Source: Trichoplax adhaerens (Eukaryota; Placozoa; Uniplacotomia; Trichoplacea; Trichoplacidae). From it: 64,000 nucleotides of DNA. The stretch is from positions 249,046 through 313,045 of the forward strand of contig NW_002060961.1 in the NCBI RefSeq assembly GCF_000150275.1, read 5' to 3'. Below, one piece after another: positions 48,604 through 60,018 of the stretch; the first letter of the stretch is position 1, and every line of letters begins with the position of its first letter. The notes below the pieces were generated by a model that worked only from the letters and a program-made list of their open reading frames with translations, was not told the origin of the DNA and searched no databases. The translations under genes and the position numbers were made by a program.

Positions 48604-49296
48604 TTGACATCGCCTTTTCTCTCCTGCAGTTGTACTTCACTACGCTCCCATCCGGGTGCAAGCTGTATCGCAATCCGCAATGCGCGTAAGTTAACAAATG
48701 GATTAACTCATAACTTCTCTAGAAGAAAAAAGAAGCCTCGCAAGTGTTTTACATCTGCACAAGAAGATCATTCCATTGTGGTTACATTTACAGTTGACAC
48801 TGCTGTAAAGGCTGGCCAAGGCCAACATGAGCTACACTTGTCTACTCACTACACTTTTCATAACACTTCCAAGAGTGACAATGAAGAAGATCGGATGTCT
48901 ACATCATCTAAAACAAGTGATTTCTATCAATTTCCATTCGAAACGGATTGCCTTGACACAAGCGCGCAGTATTGCCTAGTAACAGAGGGATGTCTACAAC
49001 CATTATCAATTGAAAATATATACCATCAAGAGAATCACCTTGTCCATTGGTGTAGGTCATGTGGCACAACTCAAACACCGCTTTGGAGGGATATCTCTTT
49101 GCAGCCAGATGTCAGAAGAAAATTAATATGGACTAATATTAACAGATATCGATTCTGTAATGCATGCGGCATCCGATTGAAAAATTGTAAAATTTACTGT
49201 GGAATGTGCTTTTACATTCCTAAAAAGAAGGATCTATCTCAAAACTCTTGTCAAAGATGTAAAGTAAATCCCTCCGTGTGGAAACAACTTTCTTAA
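48604..49296 (+). CDS. Atypical GATA-type zinc-finger protein (5' end unresolved)
   Basis: The frame is open for 230 codons to a TAA but has no ATG until residue 98 (base 48895). Either an upstream exon splices in (the AG of CTCCTGCAG just before 48630 is a candidate acceptor) or translation starts at 48895, giving 133 residues. The C-terminal half holds a GATA-type finger: C150-x2-C153 with TPLWR, and C185-NA-C188-GIRLK. The spacing between the cysteine pairs is 31 residues, against 17-20 in canonical GATA fingers, because of an inserted stretch around 163-181. A second cysteine set follows: C199-x2-C202-x13-C216-x2-C219. This resembles divergent fungal/ASH1-like GATA fingers with a trailing zinc ribbon. 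A basic run RRKKKPRK at 40-47 could be a nuclear signal if that part is translated. Likely a DNA-binding regulator; target unknown. Confidence 0.65.
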   Translation: MTSPFLSCSCTSLRSHPGASCIAIRNARKLTNGLTHNFSRRKKKPRKCFTSAQEDHSIVVTFTVDTAVKAGQGQHELHLSTHYTFHNTSKSDNEEDRMSTSSKTSDFYQFPFETDCLDTSAQYCLVTEGCLQPLSIENIYHQENHLVHWCRSCGTTQTPLWRDISLQPDVRRKLIWTNINRYRFCNACGIRLKNCKIYCGMCFYIPKKKDLSQNSCQRCKVNPSVWKQLS

Positions 49297-50463
49297 CTGC
49301 CGATAGACGTGTTTCGTTAGCGCAGATGAAGAATAGCCGAAACTAGAACATGAATGAAAACTCTGTACTGTATGTAATCTCTGTCGCTCAACTTTAAAAT
49401 TTATAAAATCATGCTATCATGCATTTGTGCGTGTATAATAATAGGTTGTCATTGTACTATAGCTACGGACTTAAACTGCTATTTCTGAGCTGTTTATAAT
49501 AGCTAATTATATTAGCTAACTTCCAACAATATGACTACCTTTTGAGAATGTCATGTATTTATTTATTATAATAATAAATTACACTGCATCGCTCTGTTTA
49601 TATAGTAGGTATATACTAAATGGTAGTTAGAGACATAAATTACTGTTTCTAAGCTGGTTATAGCATTAACTACAAATAGTATATACGTATAACTTGCCTA
49701 CTTCATTATAACTATTATTATCGAAACCATCACGTATCGCTCTGTTCCACCTGTAGCTGTACTTTAGTAAATAAAACGATGGTACCGTATACATTTTCTC
49801 TAAAAAGAAAGAAAAAACGGAATGTGATTTACGCGATCTCGCTTCAATGTCGAGTTGGTTCTTTTACTTCCTATATGCTGTAGACTTACTTTGTATGCCT
49901 GATGTGTGCAAAACTAGTTCTCATGTTCGCATTCTGGATACCGTACCTATAAAATTTCGCAACAGCGCATCCCTGCTGTCTCCCTCCTCAAGTCATACTC
50001 TTCGAGAGAGTTGTAATCCTCGCCACTCGGCTATGCGCGAATCACCGGTGAGAATGCGGTTTCAAATTTGAATTATGAATGAAGCTCTACCATGTAACTA
50101 CGGAGATAGCTTTTGCAGTTTAGTCAGAGCGTACTTCTAACTGCTAGTAGTGATTTTTTAAGGATATTTGAATGGATATTTGAATAGTTATTTAATTAAT
50201 CAGCCAGTTGCAGTACTGTATGGACATTAGTACAATAGCTATACAGTATGCTAGCTAGATTACCTTATTAGTATGTATGTATTCAGTGCATTGCCCGCTG
50301 ATACGCTACCATAGCCAGCGTAGTCCTGTAACGATACTCGACTACTATACCGTATTATACAGTACGTATACTCATTGACTACCAGATATCAAACTACTGT
50401 TCCAAGCTTGCCACCTGGCTTTTGGTCAATTTCTACCTGGACTATGCAGCACCTTTGCTGCTC
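49297..50463. other. Intergenic DNA, no supported gene
   Basis: 3' flank of the GATA-type ORF and 5' region of the Efg1 gene. An ORF at 49847-50071 has a serine-rich, non-specific peptide with no ATG-linked features. No repeats stand out. Confidence 0.4.
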
Positions 50464-53185
50464 ATGAAGATGGATAAAAATAATCGCAGTACGTCATCAC
50501 AGAAACCTGCCAGAAGCTTTGCTTCTAAAGCTTCGATAAAGCAAAAAATAAATCCGAAGGAAACGAAAAAACCTCTTAAACGGCAAATGAGAGACGCTGA
50601 AAGATTACTGAGGAATGTAAGTAAACGCGATCAGTATGCATAAAACGTTATTGCTACGCCATCCAGTGCAGAAACTACTTGACTTGATTCTTATCCTGGA
50701 TAAATCGGACTGCACGGTTATTTTGCATAATCGTCGTGAATAAATAAGAATTTACCATACTCTCTTGGGTATGGTATTAGCAAAAACTATTCCGATTGAG
50801 TAGTTCAAACTTCAGAGTGCTTATCGAGTTACTAAACTCGAATCAAGCTCAGCTGCGGGTTAGCAATGCATTTTAGAGAGCTGGAAATTTCATTCTCTAC
50901 TTTGTAGGCTAATATCCCTCTACGAATTGTTACCTGTAGACTGTAGTACATAATAAAGGAATTGATACAATTGAAATATAATAGATTTTCAGTCAAAATA
51001 CCGTTCTGGTACGTCTATACGAGTACGTGAAAATCGCGATCAACCTGCTAGCTTGCACTCTTACGGTATATACTATATTGCTAACGATAGTATATTGATG
51101 TATTAACTACAGTAGTTCACTACTGTAATGAAATGATGGGACTCTGACGGCAGTAAAAATAGCGGAATCTAAAGATGATGACGTTAAACTCTCCTATTTA
51201 TTGAAAGTTTATTGACTACTAATTATAGCATACAGAAATGCAACCTATGTTATGCAATACGAACATCGTATATTAACTTAAGCAATTACATTTAGCTCCT
51301 CAATACCTCTTACATCTGTTGCGGAAGTGATCATGAACTCCAATTTCATTTGTGTTACACGTATATGACTGTCAATTATAATTGGCAGTTATAGACGTAC
51401 AGTATATTGAATTGGCTCGTTTTAGTAATCTACAGTATATCGTGATAATCTCATCACTTCATTTTAGTTAACGCTTTCAAGATGCTATATTGTAGCCTTC
51501 AATCTAGATAAACTACCAATCAACTTTCAATATTTTTCAGTATTTATCGTATTTCTGTCTCGATTCATCACGACTTGTACTCTGTATCGAGTATAACAAC
51601 TTAAGGGAATGTCAGAATAAACACTATGTCAAGTTAGAATTGATGATTGTAAAGATTTCATAAAAAATACTTCTTGCTATGCTAGTGTAAAAAGTAGTAT
51701 GATGATCAATTTACACTTTTCATTCAACCTGCCATGCAGTATTCATCTTACTGTGGATCTTATTACAGAGGTATAAGCGCTCTTACTACAATCATAGAAA
51801 TTACTAGCACTCTCTATAATTTACACTATATAAGTTTCATTACCCAATATAATAATTCAACTATCACACTGAAAATAACTATCTCGTTATAAGCTCAACA
51901 AGCTTAATCTGAGAGCGGTACAAACAGTTGTTATTGACGATACCATTTTTAACTTTTTAACTATTTATGTAGCCAAAGTTGCAGGACAATATTCGTCAAG
52001 AAAAAGAGCTATTAATAGAGAAGCTTTCTTCACAACTGAAGCAGAATAAGTCTAAACTAAAAGCAGCTAAATATGCCAAGAAATATAAAAAAGTGAAATT
52101 TTTTGGTAAGCCAATACTGCAAACGTATCATCGTTAGATATTTAGACTAAAGTATTAACCTGCCTGCGAGAGTACACTATCTATCTTTGCATAAGAAATC
52201 TAGTTGTGAGTTTTCCGTATTTACTTTCCTAGAAAAGAAAAAGCTAACTCGAAGGTATCTATCGTTGCGTAAAAAGTTAAAAAACTGCGAAACAGAGGAC
52301 AGGTTAGAAATGGCTGTCTGTAAAAGTCATAAGCAAATTAAGTAGTAAATACTATTGCATGTCTAAACATTGCGGTATATTGCATACGATGCTAATTTGA
52401 TAGACTGTATTATTTTCAACTATGATTCGTAGTGGAGAATTGCATGAAGAAATGAAGCAAGTGGAAGCTCAGCTGAATTACGTAATAGTAAGCGTCAAAA
52501 CAACGATTTCATCACACTTAAATCTACTGTTTTAGCAAATCAGTAACTTTCATCTCACCTAAACCTACTACCACAAGAATAGTTATTTCAATAGCGTAAT
52601 GTAAATTAGAAAATCAACCGATACTAACAGTCATACAGTAAACTGTTTATAGTAATTTTAAATTAAAATATTATTGCAATACGTCGTAGTTGCATATACG
52701 AGTATAACATGTAAACGGAAGGGAACGACTTGATAGCAAGGTGTATGACTGCAAACTCTTTTGTAATTATTAGTATTTTCCGCCTGATATTAAATACATT
52801 TCCTTATTTCCATCTAAACCTGGTCAAGACGATAAAGTTAATGCAAAGAAAGGTATTCATGTATAGTAATTTATTTATATATCTATTCATTATGATAGGC
52901 TATGTTGTGCTTGTACTAAATAAAGTATATAATAAATTTATCACAACAGATGAAATTTTCGAACAGATTAGTGAGGACGTTACGAATGGAAAACTACCAG
53001 GATATAGTAATTTATTAAACAAAGACCCCAAAAGAAATAAACGCCAAGCGAAGAGACTTACTAATAAAGGTTCCAACTCAAAGCAAGAAGACGAGTTTTT
53101 TATTGTTGACCGAATGCCTGATGAGGTTAGTATTGCTTTCAGTGTAACTTTGGCTACAAGATTAAACTTTATTGTACATTTATAA
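50464..53185 (+). CDS. Efg1-like rRNA-processing protein
   Basis: Six exons with matching phases: 50464-50616, 51973-52105, 52233-52302, 52433-52487, 52774-52852 and 52950-53185, giving 241 residues. The N-terminus is Lys/Arg/Ser-rich (nuclear/nucleolar type). The Efg1 domain starts at KRQMRDAERLLRN at the end of exon 1, continues through the coiled coil in exon 2 (QEKELLIEKLSSQLKQNKSK) and the basic AKYAKKYKKVKFFEKKKLTRR region across exons 2-3. It finishes with the diagnostic LNYV / FPPDIKYISLFPS segment across exons 4-5. The tail has a dibasic run and ends in an acidic-aromatic EDEFF motif. In yeast, Efg1 is needed for early cleavages in 18S rRNA maturation. A second ATG lies two codons downstream of the chosen start. 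A GT inside exon 6 near 53126 could be a further donor, so the last ~20 residues are less certain. Confidence 0.85.
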
Positions 53186-53365
53186 TGCGCACAGTTAATA
53201 AGCCATATTTAGGGTATTCATAGTATAGATACAGTGAAACGCTTTCTAAGCAGTAGATGAGATATTCTCTCATTGTGTATTGAATTATAAATTGCATGTC
53301 TGTTCTGTTGAATTATAAACTGCATAGCTGTTCTGTAGTCTTATCTATTTATCGTCGTAATTTGA

Positions 53366-53371
53366 AATAAA
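53366..53371 (+). terminator. Polyadenylation signal AATAAA after the Efg1-like gene
   Basis: AATAAA about 180 bases after the stop. It is preceded by a two-copy 28-bp repeat (TTGAATTATAAA-TGCAT near 53279 and 53307). Confidence 0.4.
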
Positions 53372-54292
53372 GTTGGACCCGACCTAATAATATGCAATAT
53401 TGGCTAGTACTTTACTGCACAATGTATGAAAGACTTAACATTATTTTGTATTACAAATTTATTTTCTACTTTGTCTGAATGTAGGATATCATTGATGGTT
53501 GATCCAATTCTGCAATACCAGAACACCTTTGATAATTGTACGATACTTCACATCCTATAATTACTGTAACTATATTCTAATAACTCAAAATTTTTATGGC
53601 TACAGATAAATAAAAATAATGCTTATCCATAGTTACGAGACTTTTCGAAGACATGTTCATACTGTGTAATCTGACAAACTTTTTTACTCCTTAGTACGGC
53701 AATCTTTCAACCGTTACAAATTAGGGCTACTTTAGCAGCTATAAATCAAATAATTTACTCCATTATTTCTTCAATCATGACTTTTATTTACTTACAAATT
53801 ATCAATATAATGCCAATAAATTGCCATTATATCACACCTTCATTACTGGGATGTATAACCGTTTCTCATATGCAAGCTTTGTAATAGAGATTATTAGTTG
53901 ATTTAGTAGTAGTAGACACGTAGTGTGAGAACTTGAATATGGTCTCAACAATGCCTTGTAAGGAGAGTAACTTTTAGAGAGATTGAACTGTGTGAAATAT
54001 CATCAATGAATGTCAGTAATAAATGGAATATTCTGAAAATGCAATGTTACGCAATCCTTGCACAGCACGAGATATTCTAAAGGTCAAATTTTATTCTTTT
54101 TGAAAACTGACAGTGAATTATAATGCTAACGTTAAGGAGTGTTGAAATATTATAACATCTATCTATCTACCTATCTACAACAATTAATGTTCTACCAAGG
54201 AACAAGAGGCATATTTAAGGTTATTTTGTAGCATAAGCACAAACACAAACGTGGTATACCCGATCACACAGCAAAGACAGTGTTGAAAAGTA
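53372..54292. other. Intergenic DNA between convergent genes
   Basis: Lies between the plus-strand Efg1 gene and the minus-strand EXPERA gene. AT-rich, with no supported coding frame and only a short ATCT/ACCT run near 54165. Confidence 0.4.
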
Positions 54293-55745
54293 CTATTCAT
54301 TCTTACTCTTTACGCCTGAAAGAGCACCAGAAAGGTAACTCCAGGTGCTAGCCATAACCAAAAGGCTCATGACGATCCATATACCGTTGGGGATGTAAAA
54401 TAATTTGAGAGCAGTTTCAAAATCAACAGCGTTGAGTTGATGTGCACCATTGCAAATATCTGTGTACTGGATCAAGAAAACAACTGTTTTCCAAAATGTC
54501 ATGGTAGACACTACCAATGAAAATATCCAACCCTTGCCACGGCTTGATGAGCCCTAATATTAGTAATGTGCATATTATTTTAATACCATAAATCAATATT
54601 AAGAAGATGAAACTAGAACAATTCCAAAAATTCTTTAGATTATTGTAGTGGCTTACAAAGAGTACTACAAAGAGCATCATTACAACTTCTGCCACATTGC
54701 ACCTTTTAAGAAGTAAAAAGATGAAGAAACATTTTGAATCACAGACCGAGAAAATGTTTATTGTTCATTTGTAAATTATTCCGCCACTCTTCACAGACTG
54801 TATTCTACTGCACTGTTATCACAATGGCAACCAGAATAGAGTGTTGAAAGTTACGATAGATATTCATTTTCATCTGAATTTTTTACTCTACACAACAATT
54901 CAAGGGAGGAATTGCAATGCTTAAACTAAAGCAATAGAATTCCATTTGTATTGTACCATTACCAAGCCTGGCCAATGATGAAGGTATCCTCCAAATCTCC
55001 ATACTTTTTGTCAACGCCTAGGTACAGGGCATCTAATATAATATCAACAATCAAAATGTAAGCAAATTTGTTCATCTTATCCTGATTGAGTATTTGAGGT
55101 TTATTAGCTAAGCATTGATGGTGCTACAGCAAGGATGCTTTATACTAGTATTATGGCTGAATCCAACTTAACTCTGTCTACATATCGAAGGAATGACAGC
55201 TTGCTTAACCCATTGAAGATTGCCATTATGGCTTACTTTACTCCTTCTGTCCCAGCACACCATTCTACGTCTACTCTACTGTACGTATGTTAGACAAGTT
55301 CATTGTTTGAATGTAAAGTAAAGCAATCCATGCCAACTATTGCTTCAAGCGCTATCTCTTATTTAGGAATACCACGCTCAATTAGTCATGAGTAAGTAGA
55401 CAGCATCTGATTCCTCATTCAGCATCAAGACTGATCTCTTGTTGTACTCGTACGCTATCTTGCAGCACCATTAAGCAAAGGGACGAATGTTTACTGTCAC
55501 CAACTCACATTATGATAGCACTTACATGGGCTGAAGTACTGGCTGTATTTGCCATCTGGAGGCATGGAATGTGGGCGCAATAAGACAAAACTTGCATCCC
55601 ACGAGCAAATGACTGACGATATGAAAAACCAAACTTTAATCCAAACAGGAAGATCGCGAGCACCCATCTTGCTAGTAGCCACTTTGTCCGGTAGTATAAA
55701 ATCCAAAACCAAATAAGCCCAGATGAAGAAAAGACTGCCAGCCAA
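54293..55745 (-). CDS. EXPERA / emopamil-binding-family membrane protein
   Basis: Four exons read on the minus strand: about 55509-55745 (5' edge uncertain), 54963-55081, 54657-54702 and 54293-54553, with consistent phases and GT-AG ends. The initiator exon was not found; the frame is open upstream to about 55815 without an ATG. Family features in order: membrane segment 1 (SLFFIWAYLVLDFIL), then WDASFVLLRPHSMPPDGKY, an ALYLGVDKKYGDLEDTFIIG loop, the WCNVAEVV membrane segment, VVSTMTFWKTVVFLIQY and FYIPNGIWIVMSLLVM. This matches the EXPERA superfamily (EBP sterol isomerase, EBPL, TM6SF, TMEM97). The segments around RPxSM and IPNGIW are typical of the EBP-like group common in fungi and plants. 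The tail KSKNE is a lysine-containing end compatible with ER retention. Sterol isomerase activity is possible but not proven by these residues. Confidence 0.7.
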
Positions 55746-56317
55746 TCCAAGGTAATATTGAACAAGAAACCGCAGACAACTCGATATGATTGAACCCTTT
55801 ACAGCGCAAGCAGTTTAGAACGCTCTATGATTAGTATGACCACTTTGCCGTGAACGCGGCCAGAAGCATCCAAGTGTTTGTGACCAAGTTTGGTCACGTG
55901 ATACAGACTTTTGTCCTCAATGACGCAATTAGTTTGCTTCTCACCACGACTGCGCACTGAAACATGAGCTTCTCAGTCTGCCTTGAGTACTGAAGTAAAG
56001 GGAAAGTAGGCCGCAACACTCATTCCGTATGGCCGCAGAAGAAGACCTTTAATAGAATTATTAGACAGAGTCTCTAGATCGCACCTTACTTAATCTTTTT
56101 CTTACAGGACAACACTCGGTTGATGATGGTCATATGCAGTGTGGTGTTCAGGGGCAGCCATCGGATGCAGTCAAATGTTAATATATTATTCGAGAGTCTC
56201 TACATCGCACCTTAGTCTTTTTCTGACAGGATGACACTCGGTTGATGGTGGTCATGCGCAGTGTGGTGTCCAGTTGCAGCCATCCGATGCAGTCAAACGA
56301 CGATCGAGGTAATAGAA
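55746..56317. repeat. Region with a ~115-bp tandem duplication
   Basis: The blocks at about 56068-56177 and 56190-56300 both run GAGAGTCTCTA-ATCGCACCTTA, then ACACTCGGTTGATG-TGGTCAT, GCAGTGTGGTGT and GCAGCCATC-GATGCAGTCAAA. The second leads straight into the small ORF at 56318. The rest of the interval should include the missing 5' exon of the minus-strand EXPERA gene. Confidence 0.7.
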
Positions 56318-56557
56318 ATGAATATGGGCGCAGGTATGGACGGTCGGATGGATGATCGTGATGTAGAGACGAGGCTTGAGAACGATCGATCGCGATCAGC
56401 CCTGCCCACTGTTCAACTCCATCCGGTTTTAGAAGACATCATGGCTCAAGCTGGCGCTTTTCGTCTACGATTGATGGCTGTATCCTACTTGTATTCTTGT
56501 TTGAAAGCCTTTAACGATATTGATAGATTGTCTAATGATATTCTATTGCTATCTTAA
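56318..56557 (+). CDS. Unrecognised small ORF, 79 residues
   Basis: ATG at 56318 to TAA at 56557. The N-terminal third is Met/Asp/Arg-rich (MDGRMDDRD). The C-terminal part looks like helical protein (HPVLEDIMAQAGAFRLRLM, then AVSYLYSCLKAFNDIDRLS), suggesting an alpha-helical hairpin of the kind seen in small complex subunits. Base composition is less AT-rich than its surroundings. No family was recognised, and there is no recognised neighbour relationship apart from the duplicated block just upstream. Confidence 0.4.
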   Translation: MNMGAGMDGRMDDRDVETRLENDRSRSALPTVQLHPVLEDIMAQAGAFRLRLMAVSYLYSCLKAFNDIDRLSNDILLLS

Positions 56558-57343
56558 CCTTACTCGAATTGACTTGAGTTATTGCAACTGTTCATTATTG
56601 ATCGTATACAGTACATGGATCGACGTTTGCATATCGATCTTAAGCTTGTTGTGATAGCATCTGCGTTCGACAGTTGATCTACTACATCATGGACGAGGAA
56701 CGAGTCCTTGACTGTAGAGTGTTCTTTTTTTTTATGGTTATCAACAACTGTATGAGCAAGCAAGGTGATCGTGATAGCGAAATGTTAGCAATGATGCCTG
56801 CTTCGACACGTAACATAGACGTGCAGAATGGCCAGTATATGGAAACTAAATACAAGAGCACAATCAATGAATCATGCATGGATCGTTCTTCCTACTTGCA
56901 CAATTCCGTTATGGATGATAACGTGGACAATGTACATCTGCTCTTGGCATCGGATAGGATCCAAGACCCTGACTGTGTTGTCTTAATAATGTCTCTAAAA
57001 CATCTACGGTAGAAACCAAAGAAAAGAACATAACCAATGAATCATTGATCCTTCTCTCGACACGCACGATCTCGTTATAATGTTGTCTCAAAAATGTCTA
57101 TAAAAGCATCTACGGTAGAAATAAATTCTTCAGTGGTCACAATGATTCGTCAGACAATGAAGGAAATACTTGTACTCGACACGAATATTTATTCTCCCTT
57201 TTGTAGATAAAGCATCTAGTTTAGTTTCAATTTTCTGATTGGAAAAACTAAAATTTATTCTGTTCAAAGCTTCACACTATTATCGTATACTCGTCTACTC
57301 TGACAATATTATTATCCTTAATGGAAACACTCTTCCCATTCAG
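56558..57343. repeat. Region with a diverged ~100-bp direct repeat; ACAT1 upstream
   Basis: The segments around 56868-57015 and 57032-57125 share CAATGAATCAT, GTTGTCT, AATGTCT-TAAAA and CATCTACGGTAGAAA. A plus-strand frame (about 56752-57012) runs through the first copy without recognisable features. The start exon of the thiolase gene must be here or further upstream; I could not identify it. Confidence 0.5.
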
Positions 57344-59869
57344 ACAAAATGTCAGCGTTGCCTATCGACTTCCTCCAGTATCAAGGTAAGTAATATTCGC
57401 TAGTTTTGCTTAGCGATCAAATGTCATTACAATTACTACAGTCTCGTATATCGAAAGGATGTGAGTGATGAGTACAATTAGAGCACTGAATGAAACGTGA
57501 AAAATATGTTAATACTTCGCACTTAGGAAGTCGTTATTGCTAGTGCAAGTAGGACTCCTATGGGCAGCTTTCGTAGTTTATTAGCATCTATACCTGCTAC
57601 TAAACTCGGTTCTATCGCTATTGCCAATGCAATCAATCAGGCAGGTTAGTATCAAATTTTTTACTAGTATACACCTGTGGCTAATCCAAAAATATCAACG
57701 GTGTAGTTACGGTAATTTTTCAACGTATTTTCAATCAACTTAAATACTAGGCATCCTTAACGATGATGTCAAGGAAGTCTACATGGGTAATGTCTGTCAA
57801 GCTGGATTAGGACAAGCACCCGCAAGACAAGCTGCTCTAGGGGCAGGTTGGTATAGAACCTTTGCGATTTTCATTGAACTAATTCAGAAATTACTTGTCA
57901 ATGACTAATCTCCACCTTCATGCACATATTAATAATGATAGACCAAAGTAGATAACGAATTTTTTACATTGTATTACGATTTTCGAAACCTAATTATCTA
58001 TCGTTAACGCTTACCATCCTATTTCACTATGATAGGTCTTTCGGAATCTACCCCTTGCTGCACCATCAATAAGGTTTGCGCCTCAGGTATGAAATCAATC
58101 ATGATGGCTACTCAAAATCTAGCTGTTGGAGATCAGGTAAGCAAAATACGCTAGTACTTGACTGTAATAATGAAATTGCTTCCTTACAAAACCTACAATA
58201 ACTGACCGTAGTAGCAGTATGAATGCAAACCATTCCTCCCTATCTTAACAATAGGATGTCATGGTTGCGGGAGGCATGGAAAGTATGTCTCAGGTACCAT
58301 TTCTGGTTGGCCGCGATGCTCCAAATTATGGCGGAGCTATGATGGTGGTATGGTGATATTTATTGTTGCATAACTTATCGCCACTATACAGTATTTCCAT
58401 TATTAATAAATTATTTTTCGAAAGTATTTAAAGGTAAACGTATGTCGTTTTGTAGGATGCTGTAGTTCATGATGGCCTTATTGACGTTTACAACAAAATT
58501 CACATGGTAAATCATGATCCAAACAACAGCATTATTATAATTATTACGATATAAATTAACGCTAGGTTGCAAATAATATTATCTTAGGGTGTTTGTGCTG
58601 AAAATTCTGCTAGCAAATATGGTATAAGTCGTGAAGAACAAGACAATTACGCAATTGAATCTTACAAGCGAAGTGCTGCTGCCACAGAAGTACGTTATTA
58701 CTAACCTCCTTGCCAACAATAAAGGATTCTACCCATTCATTGTATTGACCAATTACTTAAAATAAACTAATTACATTTACCGGAACTTTAGAGTGGGAAA
58801 TTTGCATCAGAAATCACCCCAGTAGCTGTATCTAAACGTGGACGTCCGGATACTGTTGTATCAGAAGATGAAGAATTTCGTAAAGTTAACTTTGAAAAGT
58901 TCACATCCTTAAAAACCGTTTTCAAGAAGGAAAACGGTAAACTTAACCTAATTGCTACTGTTACTGTAACGCCTATAAAATACATATAAAGCCTAGAATT
59001 CTTAGTATGCAATACATCAGGATTTGTACTGAGTTCAATTAATTAAAATTATAGGAACCATCACCGCAGCGAATGCTAGCACCCTTAACGATGGTGCAGC
59101 TGCTCTCGTCCTAATGACCAGGGAAGCTGCAGACAGATTGAAAGTAAAGCCTCTTGCTCGTATACTTGGTAAGCTAAATATATACTTTACTTTCATAGCG
59201 ATACCTTTCGTAACAATGTCTCTACTCTCGAAATAGAACAAAATTACAAATAATTCAATTCTTTATTTAATCATTTATAGGATACGCTGATGCAGCTCAC
59301 GCTCCAATCGACTTCCCAACTGCCCCAGCACCAGCCATGGAACTCGTAAGGAAATCATTCTAGGTCAAAGTATCTCTAAGACTATTGACACTATTCATTA
59401 CCTATAGGCAATGAGAAAGACCGGTACAACGAAGGATGATTTTGAAATGATCGAAATCAATGAAGCTTTCAGTGCTGTTGTATTAGCCAACATAAAAGTA
59501 ACCCACTTTCCTTATGATCTTATTACTTAAATATTAAACATCTTTAATATTTTATAATTCGTAAATTAGTTATTAGGTTTGGACCCCTCCAAGGTAAACA
59601 TTGACGGAGGCGCGGTTTCCTTAGGCCACCCAATTGGGTAGGTTTATGCCATACGAGTATTTTGCACTTAGTAGGAGTAGTATGTGACATTAAAATCAAT
59701 GATGATATTATTAATATGCAATATCAATTTGTTTCATTCAACTTGTAGGATGTCTGGTGCTAGAATCGTTGGTCACCTTGCTCATCGATTGACGCCTGGA
59801 AGTAAGGGTATGGCCTCAATCTGCAACGGTGGTGGTGGTGCTTCCGCTATTATTATTGAACGTTTATAA
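57344..59869 (+). CDS. ACAT1: Acetyl-CoA acetyltransferase, mitochondrial (thiolase II); start exon not found
   Basis: Thirteen exons, all phase-consistent: 57344-57385, 57527-57644, 57751-57846, 58036-58136, 58255-58347, 58456-58506, 58588-58689, 58792-58936, 59055-59168, 59281-59345, 59408-59497, 59570-59637 and 59749-59869. They give 401 residues; the vertebrate enzyme has about 427, so an N-terminal exon of some 10-25 residues is missing. The first exon seen ([14 protein letters not shown]) looks like the end of a mitochondrial presequence. Thiolase landmarks follow: [15 protein letters not shown], the acyl-accepting cysteine in [37 protein letters not shown] with the catalytic His, and CNGGGGASA with the second catalytic Cys. 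The enzyme interconverts two acetyl-CoA and acetoacetyl-CoA plus CoA in the matrix, acting in ketone and isoleucine metabolism. All catalytic residues are present. Confidence 0.93.
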
Positions 59870-60012
59870 TTTTTAATTAAAAAATAACATTTTATGAGTG
59901 ATGATGCCAAATTATACTATTCTCAACTTTCTTGCTCGTAAGTTACTTTTATTAGTTGATAATTTACGATATATGCGGCAGTACTGTTGTTAATGAATTG
60001 CAGATTTGTCTG

Positions 60013-60018
60013 AATAAA
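60013..60018 (+). terminator. Polyadenylation signal AATAAA after ACAT1
   Basis: AATAAA 144 bases past the stop codon, a normal distance for a 3' UTR. Confidence 0.4.
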
